Source of the DNA: Methanomassiliicoccus sp. | GTDB taxonomy: Archaea > Thermoplasmatota > Thermoplasmata > Methanomassiliicoccales > JACIVX01 | Direction: 5' to 3' | Length of the DNA: 7,213 nucleotides | Assembly (NCBI GenBank): GCA_020725985.1 | Contig: DYTM01000068.1 | Coordinates: 1 to 7,213, forward strand | Shown here: piece by piece, positions 1-6,136 of the stretch | Numbering within the stretch: position 1 is the stretch's first letter | Layout of the letters: every line of letters starts with the position of its first letter | The notes under the pieces: model-generated | Told to the model about the DNA's origin: nothing | What the model saw: the letters and a program-made list of their open reading frames with translations, nothing else | The model's database searches: none | Made by a program: the position numbers and the translations under genes

Positions 1-2
1 GG

Positions 3-953
3 TATGCGCCCGATCCCGAGACCTACGGCACCGTTAACAAGGCCAGGGCGGAGTTCCTCGGATCGAGGAGGGAGGATATCGAGGGCAGGAAGCTCCGCGA
101 TGTCATTTCGATAAAAGATGAATGCCAGGCCTGCATCGCCAGCAACAGTGAAGCCTTTGAGAAGAAGAGCACGATACGCATCGAGGAATGGATTACCACC
201 TCGAAAGGGGAGAGGAAGCTAGTCGCGATCACGAAGACCCCGATGCTCGACGAGAGCGGGAACGTGGAATCTGTTGTCTGCACAGGCGTTGACATCACGG
301 AAGCGAGGAGGCGGGAGGAGGAGCTGAGGCTCGCCACCAGCAAGCTGAACCTCTGCGGCTCAATGCTGAGGCATGACATCATGAACCAGCTCTCGGTCAT
401 CACCGGCTACGCAGACCTGGCGGCAACAGGCATCAAGGACCCTCGCCTTGACAAGTACTTTGAGAAGGCGGAGGGTGCGGCGACTGCCATAAAGAACGCG
501 CTGGACTTCGCAAAGGATTACCAGGAGGTCGGAACGAAGGCCCCGGTGTGGAAGGACCCGCGGAAGAGCATCGAAGACGCGCTGGTGGGATTGGACCTGA
601 AGGGCATCTCGCTGAAGATCGATTTGTGCGACATTGAGTTGTTCGCTGACCCGATGCTCGACAGGGTGTTCCACAATCTGGTGGACAATGCAAGAAGACA
701 CGGCAACGGTGTGAAGACCGTGAAGATCCACTGCAAGCGCATCGGGCAGGATGTGAAACTGATTGTCGAGGACGACGGAGTTGGAGTCCCCGAGGAAAAG
801 AAGAAGAGATTGTTCTCCAACGGTCACGGGCTGCAGATGGTCAGGGACATATTGGCGATGACCGGCATGACCATATCCGAGACCGGCGTCTACGGGAAGG
901 GCGCCAGGTTCGAGATCGCAGTCCCACGGGGAAATTGCAGGTTCCTCACCTGA
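3..953 (+). CDS. PAS-domain sensor histidine kinase, 5'-truncated by the window edge
   Basis: This is the C-terminal 316 residues of a sensor histidine kinase; the frame is open to the left edge with no start, so the gene begins upstream. Residues 1-95 are the end of a PAS domain (opening TYGTVNKARAEFLG, closing CTGVDITEARRREEEL). Next comes a dimerisation/phosphoacceptor helix with the H-box LRHDIMNQL, phosphoacceptor His124, in the form seen in many archaeal kinases rather than the bacterial HE form. An HATPase domain follows: N-box HNLVDNARRHG (Asn225, Asn229), G1 box VEDDGVGVP (Asp258-Gly261), G2 box GHGLQM (274-279) and a terminal GKGARFEI strand. All catalytic boxes are intact. No membrane segment is visible, so the visible part is cytosolic. 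No receiver or response regulator lies next to it, so its partner is unknown. The short in-frame ATG at 243 sits inside the PAS domain and is not a real start. Signal and output are not inferable. Confidence 0.93.
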   Translation, partial: YAPDPETYGTVNKARAEFLGSRREDIEGRKLRDVISIKDECQACIASNSEAFEKKSTIRIEEWITTSKGERKLVAITKTPMLDESGNVESVVCTGVDITEARRREEELRLATSKLNLCGSMLRHDIMNQLSVITGYADLAATGIKDPRLDKYFEKAEGAATAIKNALDFAKDYQEVGTKAPVWKDPRKSIEDALVGLDLKGISLKIDLCDIELFADPMLDRVFHNLVDNARRHGNGVKTVKIHCKRIGQDVKLIVEDDGVGVPEEKKKRLFSNGHGLQMVRDILAMTGMTISETGVYGKGARFEIAVPRGNCRFLT

Positions 954-959
954 GATCGA

Positions 960-964
960 TTTTT
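960..964 (+). terminator. Possible T-tract terminator after the kinase gene
   Basis: A run of five T residues begins seven bases after the kinase stop codon, within a locally T-rich stretch (gatttttccttc). Archaeal transcription commonly ends at short T tracts without a hairpin, so this could end the kinase transcript before the next promoter. The run is short and the call is weak. Confidence 0.3.
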
Positions 965-1023
965 CCTTCAGCTCTCGAAAGGCTGGACCAGATTTCGGGG
1001 AGTCAGGCGGCGCGATGGGTGAA

Positions 1024-1031
1024 ACATTAAT
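1024..1031 (+). promoter_or_regulatory. Possible TATA box for the ATP-grasp gene
   Basis: An AT-rich ACATTAAT lies in a GC-rich gap. If it is the TATA box, transcription would start near 1053-1055, leaving a leader of roughly 38 bases that contains the Shine-Dalgarno-like site at 1073. This placement argues against the GTG at 1038 as the start codon, since that codon would precede the transcript. It is inferred from spacing only. Confidence 0.3.
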
Positions 1032-1072
1032 GCCTCTGTGAGTCGTGTGGTCAACCCACCCATGGCGGCTGA

Positions 1073-1080
1073 GGGAGGAA
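1073..1080 (+). promoter_or_regulatory. Ribosome binding site supporting the ATG at 1092
   Basis: GGGAGGAA is a strong match to the anti-Shine-Dalgarno sequence and lies 11 bases before the ATG at 1092. In-frame alternatives at 1038 (GTG) and 1062 (ATG) lie upstream of this site and have no comparable site of their own. The family's first strand (FVLGGSTNALG) also begins right after the 1092 start. Confidence 0.6.
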
Positions 1081-1091
1081 TCCTGAGATCA

Positions 1092-2078
1092 ATGCCGACC
1101 GCTTTCGTCCTCGGAGGCTCGACGAACGCACTCGGTGTCGTCCGAACCCTCGGAAGGGCCGGCATAAGGACATTCACCATCTCCAAGGCAGGGGAGGCAA
1201 TCGCTTTCTCCTCGAGGTACTGTTACCCCGTACTTTGTCCAGATCCGGTCGACGATCCCGACGGAGCCACGGATGTCTTGTTGAAGAAGGGCGCCGAACT
1301 CGAAATGAAAGGGATAGTCATACCCACATCGGACGATTGGGTCCTCATCGTCTCCAGGAATAGGAACACGCTCGGCCGGCACTTCCTTTTCGACTCTCCC
1401 CCGGAGGCGATCGTTGAGGCAACCGTGAACAAGAGGATTCAGTATGCAATGGCGGAAAGGCTGGGGATCCCAATTCCGAGGACCATCTATCCATACTCGG
1501 TCGGGAATCTCAAAGAGATCAGAGACGATATCGAGTTCCCGGCGCTCATCAAGCCCTACAACTCCCACCTCTGGGCGAGGGTCTTCCCGTGCAAGGGATT
1601 CCCCGTGAGGACTTTTCCCGAACTACTGGATAAATTCAAGACCATCATTCCTACCGGCCTCGAGGTCATGGTGCAGTCGGTGGTCATGGGAACATCCTCG
1701 AACAACCATTCTCTCTATGCCTACCTGGACGAGGATAGCAAGCCAATCGCCCTATTCGTTCACGAAAAGACCAGACAGCATCCTACGGATTTCGGAAACG
1801 CGACGATGGTCGAGGGCGTTCATGACGAGGAAGTGGTGAAGCTCGGCCTGAGGTTCCTCCAAGGGCTCGGATACAGGGGAATGGGATTCGTCGAGTTCAA
1901 GAGGGACTCCAGGGACAACGAACTGAAGCTCATCGAGCTCAATCCCCGCCAGGTGCTTCCGAACCTCGCCCCAGTGTACGCAGGGGTCAACTTCCCACTC
2001 ATCCAGTATATCTTGCGGGCTTGCCCGTCGACCCGCCCGCCGGCTGGAAGGACGGGGTCAGATGGGTCGAGACATTGA
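1092..2078 (+). CDS. ATP-grasp carboxylate-amine ligase-like protein (COG3919 type), C-terminus frameshifted
   Basis: Predicted ATP-dependent ligase that would activate a carboxylate as an acyl-phosphate and join it to an amine; the substrate is unknown. Residues 2-24 (FVLGGSTNALGVVRTLGRAG) form the nucleotide-like preATP-grasp fold. Residues 114-131 (NKRIQYAMAERLGIPIPRT) open the ATP-grasp fold. PALIKPYNS supplies Lys154, which would contact ATP. GFVEFKRD (265-272) and IELNPR (281-286) carry the acidic and Asn residues that bind magnesium. The core is intact. From about residue 309 the reading frame is wrong: the last 20 residues (from ACPSTRPP) do not look like the family, and the expected tail continues in another frame. 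The ORF as it reads gives 328 residues; repaired, it would be about 417, near the usual family length of roughly 400. The start at 1092 was chosen from the ribosome site at 1073. It appears to be a single-gene transcript, with no partner gene. Confidence 0.85.
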   Translation: MPTAFVLGGSTNALGVVRTLGRAGIRTFTISKAGEAIAFSSRYCYPVLCPDPVDDPDGATDVLLKKGAELEMKGIVIPTSDDWVLIVSRNRNTLGRHFLFDSPPEAIVEATVNKRIQYAMAERLGIPIPRTIYPYSVGNLKEIRDDIEFPALIKPYNSHLWARVFPCKGFPVRTFPELLDKFKTIIPTGLEVMVQSVVMGTSSNNHSLYAYLDEDSKPIALFVHEKTRQHPTDFGNATMVEGVHDEEVVKLGLRFLQGLGYRGMGFVEFKRDSRDNELKLIELNPRQVLPNLAPVYAGVNFPLIQYILRACPSTRPPAGRTGSDGSRH

Positions 2079-2343
2079 GGGACTTCCAAGCGTACTGGTC
2101 GCTGAGGAACCAGGGTCTTCTTTCGTTCAAGGATTGGGCAGATCCTGGCTCTCGGCCGACTGCCACGCGAACTTCGCCAGGGACGATCCCCTTCCAGCGC
2201 TGGTGGGAGCGAGATACGGCCTGGCCTTGATCGAGACCTTCGTCGATATAATGAGAGACAGGAAGGGCGCGAACGGGCGGCCTTCGGACGTGAATCTGAT
2301 CCATTCCGACCCTGGATCACGACCCAGTTCCGGTCAGGAATGA
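2020..2343 (+). pseudogene. Out-of-frame C-terminal remainder of the ATP-grasp gene
   Basis: The missing tail of the ATP-grasp protein is found here in two further frames. One frame, from about 2020 to 2137, reads LPVDPPAGWKDGVRWVETLR and then DFQAYWSLRNQGLLSFKDW, the typical 'DGVRW..DL' to 'GLLS..DW' tail of COG3919 ligases. After that the sense moves to the third frame, reading RSWLSADCHANFARDDPLP and on to a TGA at 2341-2343. Both shifts go the same way, a loss of one base (or a gain of two). Each lies at a GGG run (2017-2019 and 2136-2138), and adding one G to each run gives a continuous protein with residues RGLP and DWGRSW at the joins. This could be real decay of the gene or a base-calling error in the underlying assembly; the sequence alone cannot decide. 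The short ORFs that appear here on their own are not separate genes. Confidence 0.75.
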
Positions 2344-2408
2344 TCCTTCATCGGAGAGATTCTTACGTTTCCGGCAAGGAAATCCCCCTTACCTCGTAAG
2401 AAAGGATC
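2342..2408. terminator. Large imperfect hairpin between convergent genes, possible bidirectional terminator
   Basis: Two nested pairs of perfect arms are seen: GATCCTT (2342-2348) with AAGGATC (2402-2408), and TTCTTACG (2360-2367) with CGTAAGAA (2395-2402). The two sets share base 2402 and are offset by an 11-base bulge on the left side. The loop holds a further AAGG/CCTT pair (2376-2379 and 2387-2390). It starts within the stop codon of the ATP-grasp remainder and lies about 75 bases beyond the stop of the iron permease on the other strand, so a terminator or transcript-stabilising role is reasonable. No long T tract follows on either strand, so the role is uncertain. Confidence 0.4.
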
Positions 2409-2483
2409 GTCAGTACATCGAACGGAGGAACTCGTGCTACTCTCGCAGAAATGTGACTACTGGATAGAATTGCCCACGTCCGG

Positions 2484-3365
2484 TCAGGGCGCGCCATCTT
2501 GTGAAGCTGCCTCGTCCGAACCCGGCCCCTCGGCCGATTTCCGAGAGGATCGGTCGACGTATCTCCAAAGCGCGATCGCGATGAGGATGTACGCGGCGTA
2601 GCTCAGAAGCTGCGCGAGCGAGGGAGCCCCAGTGTATCCGAAGAGGCTCTTGAGCATGCCGCCGACATACCCCTTGTCGTGAAGAAGGGGATAGCTGCCG
2701 TCAGGGTTCACCGGGGGATTGACGTCCCACACGTGCTCGACCCCGGCCGGGACGACCCCGGCCTCCTGGAACTCCCCGACGCTCTGGACAACCATGCCGG
2801 CGGCGAAGAGGATGAGGATAATGCTCGTGATTTGGAAGAAACGCCTGATGTTTACCTTCTTCGATCCCTTGAACACGAAGTATGCCAGGCCGACCGCGGC
2901 CGCCATCCCGATCATCGCCCCGACGAGGTTGTTGTCGGTCGAGGTGAAGCTCGCCGCACCGAGGAAGATGACCGACTCGACCCCCTCCCTCAGCACCGAG
3001 AAGAAGATAAGGAGGAATAACCCGAGCCTGTGGGTCTCGGACAGCTCGAGCGATACCTTCCTTTCAAGATCGGCAGCGACGTTCCTCTGCTTCATCATCC
3101 AGAATATCACAGTCGTCAGAAGTCCCGCCCCGAAGAGCATCACCGTGCCCTCGAACACCTCCTCCGCCCTCCCTTCGAATCCCCCCGCGAGGAGCTCGAA
3201 GATGAGGGCGATGACGACGCTCGCGGCGATTCCCGCGGCGATTGCATAGCAAACAGTGCGATTGTATCGTGTCTGCCGGGTCCTCGAGAGCAGCACGAGG
3301 ACGATGCCGACTATGAGTGCCGCCTCGAGCGTCTCCCTGAACATGATCACAAGGCTCGGTATCAT
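2484..3365 (-). CDS. ftr1: FTR1/EfeU-family high-affinity iron permease
   Basis: Membrane permease of 293 residues, related to yeast Ftr1p and bacterial EfeU, which import iron across the cytoplasmic membrane. Both diagnostic iron-binding R-E-x-x-E motifs are present: R10-E-T-L-E14 in the first membrane helix and R126-E-G-V-E130 in the fourth. An acidic loop (FEGRAEEVFEG, 63-73) and the family's C-terminal PLLHDKGYVGG (226-236) followed by LFGYTGAPSL (241-250) also match. About seven membrane segments are visible, near residues 5-26, 37-60, 72-91, 114-138, 146-165, 178-197 and 250-269. A charged, probably cytoplasmic tail (RSSRKS...QDGAP) ends the protein. The ATG start gives the usual N-terminus with the first REXXE at residue 10. 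Only a weak ribosome site (AGGGA) precedes it. The gene follows the SHOCT gene after 97 bases and may share its transcript. No EfeO, EfeB or ferroxidase gene is in the window, so the partner protein is missing or lies elsewhere. Confidence 0.95.
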   Translation of the reverse strand: MIPSLVIMFRETLEAALIVGIVLVLLSRTRQTRYNRTVCYAIAAGIAASVVIALIFELLAGGFEGRAEEVFEGTVMLFGAGLLTTVIFWMMKQRNVAADLERKVSLELSETHRLGLFLLIFFSVLREGVESVIFLGAASFTSTDNNLVGAMIGMAAAVGLAYFVFKGSKKVNIRRFFQITSIILILFAAGMVVQSVGEFQEAGVVPAGVEHVWDVNPPVNPDGSYPLLHDKGYVGGMLKSLFGYTGAPSLAQLLSYAAYILIAIALWRYVDRSSRKSAEGPGSDEAASQDGAP

Positions 3366-3369
3366 TCGC

Positions 3370-3421
3370 GGGTATCCCTAGGCTCAGTCCTTGACTGCGG
3401 TCCTCTATGACCCTTGAGCCT
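3370..3421 (-). promoter_or_regulatory. Structured leader just upstream of the iron permease
   Basis: The 50 bases before the permease start fold well on paper. An outer stem pairs AGGCTCA with TGAGCCT (3380-3386 and 3415-3421). Inside it, on the coding strand, are GGTC/GACC around ATAGAG and a short GTC/GAC around AAG. Next to the start codon lies GGG-ATA-CCC (3370-3378). Such a leader could regulate translation or simply be chance in GC-rich DNA. It matches no riboswitch I recognise, and no DtxR-type iron box is visible. Confidence 0.3.
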
Positions 3422-3440
3422 TACTGTTCAGGTCGGGATT

Positions 3441-3455
3441 GCCCGGTTCCCGGGC
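3441..3455. repeat. Short perfect hairpin after the SHOCT gene
   Basis: GCCCGG-TTC-CCGGGC is a six-base perfect stem with a three-base loop, located eight bases beyond the stop of the SHOCT gene. In the direction of that gene it is not followed by T residues, so it is not a classic intrinsic terminator. It may mark the end of, or a processing point in, the SHOCT/permease transcript. Confidence 0.4.
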
Positions 3456-3463
3456 TTTTGCGG

Positions 3464-3844
3464 TCATTCGAGGTCTTCCTTCATCCTCAGGTACTCTTCC
3501 CTCGATATCTCGCCCCTGCCGTACCTCTCCCCGATGATGTTGAGCGCTTCCTTTCTCCCCCTCCCCTCCTCAAGGTCAGTCCGGGGCTGCGGTGGGTAGG
3601 AGGGCGGGGAAGGCGGACGCTGCGAAGGCCTGGCAAGCAACACGATGATCGCTATGATGACGACGGGAACGAGACCCATCATCGCGATCATGAGGATCCA
3701 TCCCCAGCCTGTCAAGGAGGACATATGATCCCCCATCCACCATCCATCTGCCGGCGCGAAGAACGTCGCGGCGATCATGAATCCGACTGCCACAACGACT
3801 ATCAGCGCGATGATTGCCCAAAGAACCGTGTTCCGGCCGTTCAT
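3464..3844 (-). CDS. Small two-helix membrane protein with C-terminal SHOCT domain
   Basis: 126-residue protein. Membrane helices lie near residues 8-30 and 48-71, with a short loop between them that is rich in Trp, Met, Asp and His (WWMGDHMSSLTGWGW). A Pro/Ser-rich linker follows (72-88), then a SHOCT domain at 97-125 (EALNIIGERYGRGEISREEY, ending LRMKEDL). SHOCT is a short C-terminal domain of unknown role, often found at the end of small membrane proteins and thought to mediate oligomerisation. The linker and SHOCT domain would face the cytoplasm if the N-terminus is also inside. The gene lies directly upstream of the FTR1 permease on the same strand, suggesting a link to metal transport or envelope function; the Met/His/Asp loop would fit metal contact, but that is inference. 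A TATA-like element precedes the start. There is no clear ribosome site, consistent with a short leader. Confidence 0.85.
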   Translation of the reverse strand: MNGRNTVLWAIIALIVVVAVGFMIAATFFAPADGWWMGDHMSSLTGWGWILMIAMMGLVPVVIIAIIVLLARPSQRPPSPPSYPPQPRTDLEEGRGRKEALNIIGERYGRGEISREEYLRMKEDLE

Positions 3845-3872
3845 CTTCTCGGAGGACCAGTGGAAGGAGGGA

Positions 3873-3880
3873 CTATATCT
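3873..3880 (-). promoter_or_regulatory. TATA box of the SHOCT/iron permease unit
   Basis: On the coding strand the sequence reads AGATATAG, centred about 32 bases before the SHOCT start codon. That spacing predicts a transcript starting only a few bases before the ATG. About ten bases further upstream is a GTTT-AC-AAAC near-palindrome (3889-3898), which might be a small operator but is too short to assert. Confidence 0.45.
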
Positions 3881-3939
3881 GGTTGTCTGTTTACAAACGT
3901 ATGAAGAATCATGAGCGGGAAGGAGAAATGAACAATTGC

Positions 3940-3956
3940 CGAGGCGTCGAACCTCG
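3940..3956 (-). terminator. Weak hairpin after the membrane gene pair
   Basis: CGAGG and CCTCG (3940-3944 and 3952-3956) form a five-base stem with a seven-base loop, six bases beyond the stop of the DUF2238-like gene. On the coding strand it is followed by a moderately T-rich stretch (ttgttcatttct). It could end the transcript of the membrane gene pair before the SHOCT promoter. The stem is short, so confidence is low. Confidence 0.3.
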
Positions 3957-3961
3957 AATCT

Positions 3962-4600
3962 TCATCCTTTCTGCCTCCTTGCCTTCATCTTCTTGACAGT
4001 CCCCTCCACCTTCAGTTCCTGGATCAGGGCGTCGACAGTCCGGTACTTGAGATAGATTGGGCCGACTGCCCCGACCGCCAGCCCCCCGACCAGATCGAAG
4101 ACGAGATCCGTCACCGTGTCCGACAGCGAGTACTGCATTCCTGTGCCGAGCGTCTGATCGAAGGCGAACTCGATGATCTCCCAGAGCACACCCATCGCCA
4201 TGACGAAGACGACGATGAAGAACGGGAGGAACTTGACTGGGATGTCGATGGTCTTGGCGTACTTGTCAACGATGACGATGCCGATGAACCCGAACGCGGC
4301 GATGAGGGAGGTGGAGAGGAAGTGGGTCACCTTGTCCCACCACCATAGAATGTCGTAGAAGTGGAGGAGGAGGCCGAAGTTGTGCAGGAATATCGAAAGG
4401 AAAATCCAAAGATTGAGCTCGAACGGGAGGACGACGACCCTCTCCCGCCTCAGCAGCGCTGGGATGCTTATGAGAATGAAGCCGAAGACGGAGGAGATGG
4501 CGGAGTACATGTCCCCCACCACCAAACTCACCACGACAAGACCTATCAGGGCGATTTGAAAGAAGTATGAAAGGAAGATCTGGGCCCTCGCCCGATTCAT
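3962..4600 (-). CDS. DUF2238/YjdF-like integral membrane protein
   Basis: 212-residue membrane protein with about six helices (near 8-29, 32-50, 62-80, 93-112, 124-145 and 164-184) and a basic cytoplasmic tail (VKKMKARRQKG). It matches the conserved polar pattern of the DUF2238/YjdF family: D89-K-x-x-H93 (DKVTHFLS), W140-E-I-I-E144 before FAFDQTLGT, and D161-TVT-D165-LVF-D169-LVGG. These acidic and His residues sit at or in membrane helices. That is the layout of a membrane enzyme or ion/metal-binding protein, but the family has no established biochemical function that I can name. The start codon overlaps the stop of the upstream membrane gene (ATGA, 4597-4600), so the two are translationally coupled. 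The upstream protein is a diverged relative. The DUF2238 assignment rests on recalled motifs. Confidence 0.85.
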   Translation of the reverse strand: MNRARAQIFLSYFFQIALIGLVVVSLVVGDMYSAISSVFGFILISIPALLRRERVVVLPFELNLWIFLSIFLHNFGLLLHFYDILWWWDKVTHFLSTSLIAAFGFIGIVIVDKYAKTIDIPVKFLPFFIVVFVMAMGVLWEIIEFAFDQTLGTGMQYSLSDTVTDLVFDLVGGLAVGAVGPIYLKYRTVDALIQELKVEGTVKKMKARRQKG

Positions 4601-5205
4601 TCCCCGCCCTCCAGCCTTCCGTGGCTGTACCGCTCGAGCCTCTCGAGCGGCATTCTTTTCATGTAGAAAGTGAGAACGAAGCCCATCACCACGCCTCCCA
4701 AGGCAGAGTGGAGGAGGTCGACCATCAGCTCTCTGTTGCTTTGGACGATCGTTGATCCGAAAAGTTCGTCGGAGAGGAAGGAGCCGATGGCGAAGAAGGA
4801 GCTCAACGCCATCGTCAGCATGACGGTGAACACGACCGCGAACGGCTTGTTCATGCTCAGGGCCGTGTAGGCGTGGAAATCGATGACCGTGACGAAGCCG
4901 ATGAAGAATATCGCTATCACCTGCGCGCTTCTCTGCAGGTTGTCAAACCACGGCTTGTACGACCAGCCCATCGCATCGGAGACGAGGAACATGTAGAAGG
5001 GGATGGTGATGAGGAAGAGGAGCTCGAAGGGGAGGATGTTCCTCATGTCCCTGTACACGACCGCCGGAAGGACGGCGATGCACAGGGCCCAGAACCCCAT
5101 CACCGTCCAGAAGAGATTGGAGGAGAATATGGCGTACTCCGTCGCCAGGAAAAGGGATATGACCGCCGCCCAGGAGAGGGTGAGGCTGACCTGCCTGCGA
5201 GCCAT
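4597..5205 (-). CDS. Multi-pass membrane protein, diverged paralogue of the following DUF2238-like gene
   Basis: 202 residues from the chosen ATG, with about six hydrophobic helices (near 8-28, 31-50, 59-77, 94-113, 121-143 and 163-181) and a charged C-terminus. No family is recognised directly. However, its landmarks line up with the next gene almost without gaps: LPFEL at residues 58-62 in both proteins, and D-L-x5-GG near the end (D163 here, D165 there). The DKxxH motif and two of the three Asp residues of the DUF2238 signature are absent (here LQRSAQ and SNRELMVDLLHSALGG), so it may be an inactive partner or heterodimer subunit. The ATG at 5205 was preferred to the TTG at 5214 because a TATA-like CTTAAGTA is centred 29 bases before the ATG, implying a leaderless transcript. 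The longer form would add only MLA in front. It overlaps the next gene by four bases. Confidence 0.8.
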   Translation of the reverse strand: MARRQVSLTLSWAAVISLFLATEYAIFSSNLFWTVMGFWALCIAVLPAVVYRDMRNILPFELLFLITIPFYMFLVSDAMGWSYKPWFDNLQRSAQVIAIFFIGFVTVIDFHAYTALSMNKPFAVVFTVMLTMALSSFFAIGSFLSDELFGSTIVQSNRELMVDLLHSALGGVVMGFVLTFYMKRMPLERLERYSHGRLEGGE

Positions 5206-5230
5206 CGCCAGCAACTATGACCGGGCGGAT

Positions 5231-5238
5231 ACTTAAGC
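5231..5238 (-). promoter_or_regulatory. TATA box of the membrane gene pair
   Basis: CTTAAGTA on the coding strand, inside GC-rich sequence, is centred about 29 bases before the ATG at 5205. This is the spacing expected for a leaderless archaeal transcript, and it helps choose that start over the TTG at 5214. Confidence 0.5.
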
Positions 5239-5302
5239 AATCTCAGGAACGGCCGAGTACTACTCCCAAGGGGTGCGAAGATTCCCACGATACCGATCGC
5301 CT

Positions 5303-6136
5303 TCATTTGTGCCATCTGGCGACCCTGAGAATGTTCGGCCTCTTTCCCTTGTCTGAAAGAATGATCCCCTCGGCCTCCAGCCGACGCACGGACCTTCTCA
5401 CCACTTGTTCGTTCAGCTTGAGATAGGAGGCGAGTTCTCTCACCGTGTCCTTTCCCTCCAGAATCAGTTGAGGCAGCAGCCTGCGTTCGAGGGAGAGGGC
5501 AGTTTTGTCTCTCAGCTGGCGCTTCCAGGGAATTGGCATTTCCGATTTCTCTTCCATCTCCTCGATCTTCGCCAAAAGAAACGCTTCCCATATCCGAGAG
5601 AGCGGGGGATCGGCAAGATCGTTCTGGCGCGCGCATTCCGCGAACACCGTTTCCTTGTCCAGGCCTTCATCGTAAATGACGAGCATATCGTCGACATCTC
5701 TTGCCCTTCCGGTGACGCTCTTGAAGAGGAAGATGTCCTCGCGTGCCGCCATGTATAGAAGAAGACCGCCGAAATCCCCCACAAACTCGGACCGATTCCT
5801 CATCGCGTCCGAGAACACAAGACCTCCGCAGACCCGATGGACAAAGATGTCGATTCTCAGCCCGTCCCTTCTCTCCAGCATTACAGCATCGGTCATCATG
5901 AAACAATCCTCGGGAGTATCGCCGAGAGGGCGAAAGCCGATACGCAGGAGCACGTCCCTCAAAGCTTCTGAGTCCTCATGCGATTCCACGACTAGATCGA
6001 TATCCTTCGTCGCCTCTTTTTCTCCTCTGAGCGCCATCGCCCCGCCTCCAATCATGTAGACGGTCATCATCCTGAAGCTTCCCGCGGGTATCGACCTGTA
6101 GAAATCAAGGACTTCATCCTTGTCGAAGTACCTCAC
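5303..6136 (-). CDS. Nucleotidyltransferase (AbiEii/DUF6036-like) fused to a C-terminal winged helix; probable toxin
   Basis: 277 residues. The N-terminal part (about 1-180) is a minimal nucleotidyltransferase of the pol-beta superfamily: MIGGGAMALRG (29-38), then D45-I-D47 (KDIDLVV), a third carboxylate D96 (LRIDIFVH), and a later helix REDIFLFK (132-139) with GRARDVDDM (143-151). This layout resembles DUF6036/AbiEii proteins, which transfer a nucleotide to an RNA or protein target. All three metal-binding carboxylates are present, so activity is likely. After a charged helix (IEEMEEKSEM, 191-200) there is a winged helix at about 217-277 (TVRELASYLKLNEQVVRRSV, then RRLEAEGIILSDKG), unusual for such toxins. 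The GTG start at 6136 overlaps the stop of the upstream regulator (GTGA), so translation is coupled. A toxin role is inferred from fold and context. A chromosomal regulator or modifying enzyme is the alternative. Confidence 0.82.
   Translation of the reverse strand: MRYFDKDEVLDFYRSIPAGSFRMMTVYMIGGGAMALRGEKEATKDIDLVVESHEDSEALRDVLLRIGFRPLGDTPEDCFMMTDAVMLERRDGLRIDIFVHRVCGGLVFSDAMRNRSEFVGDFGGLLLYMAAREDIFLFKSVTGRARDVDDMLVIYDEGLDKETVFAECARQNDLADPPLSRIWEAFLLAKIEEMEEKSEMPIPWKRQLRDKTALSLERRLLPQLILEGKDTVRELASYLKLNEQVVRRSVRRLEAEGIILSDKGKRPNILRVARWHK

Noticed and set aside
360..827. Minus-strand open frames across the histidine kinase.
   Set aside because: They overlap intact kinase motifs on the plus strand and show no protein-family features.
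1038..1091. Longer N-terminus of the ATP-grasp protein from the GTG at 1038 or the ATG at 1062.
   Set aside because: The added residues do not look like the family, and the strong ribosome site at 1073-1080 lies downstream of both codons and fits the ATG at 1092.
2021..2343. Two short plus-strand ORFs starting at 2021 and 2062 as independent small genes.
   Set aside because: Their sense portions join up as the tail of the ATP-grasp ligase once two single-base losses are allowed, so they are pieces of that gene.
2329..2488. Direct repeat TCCGGTCAGG at 2329-2338 and 2479-2488, near the ends of the two convergent genes.
   Set aside because: A single 10-base repeat with no further copies or flanking similarity; not enough to claim an att site or duplication.
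2719..3410. Long open frames on the plus strand across the iron permease gene (for example 2719-3249 and 3030-3410).
   Set aside because: They are antisense shadows of a high-GC gene: low-complexity Arg/Asp/Pro-rich products with no motifs, against a clear FTR1 protein on the other strand.
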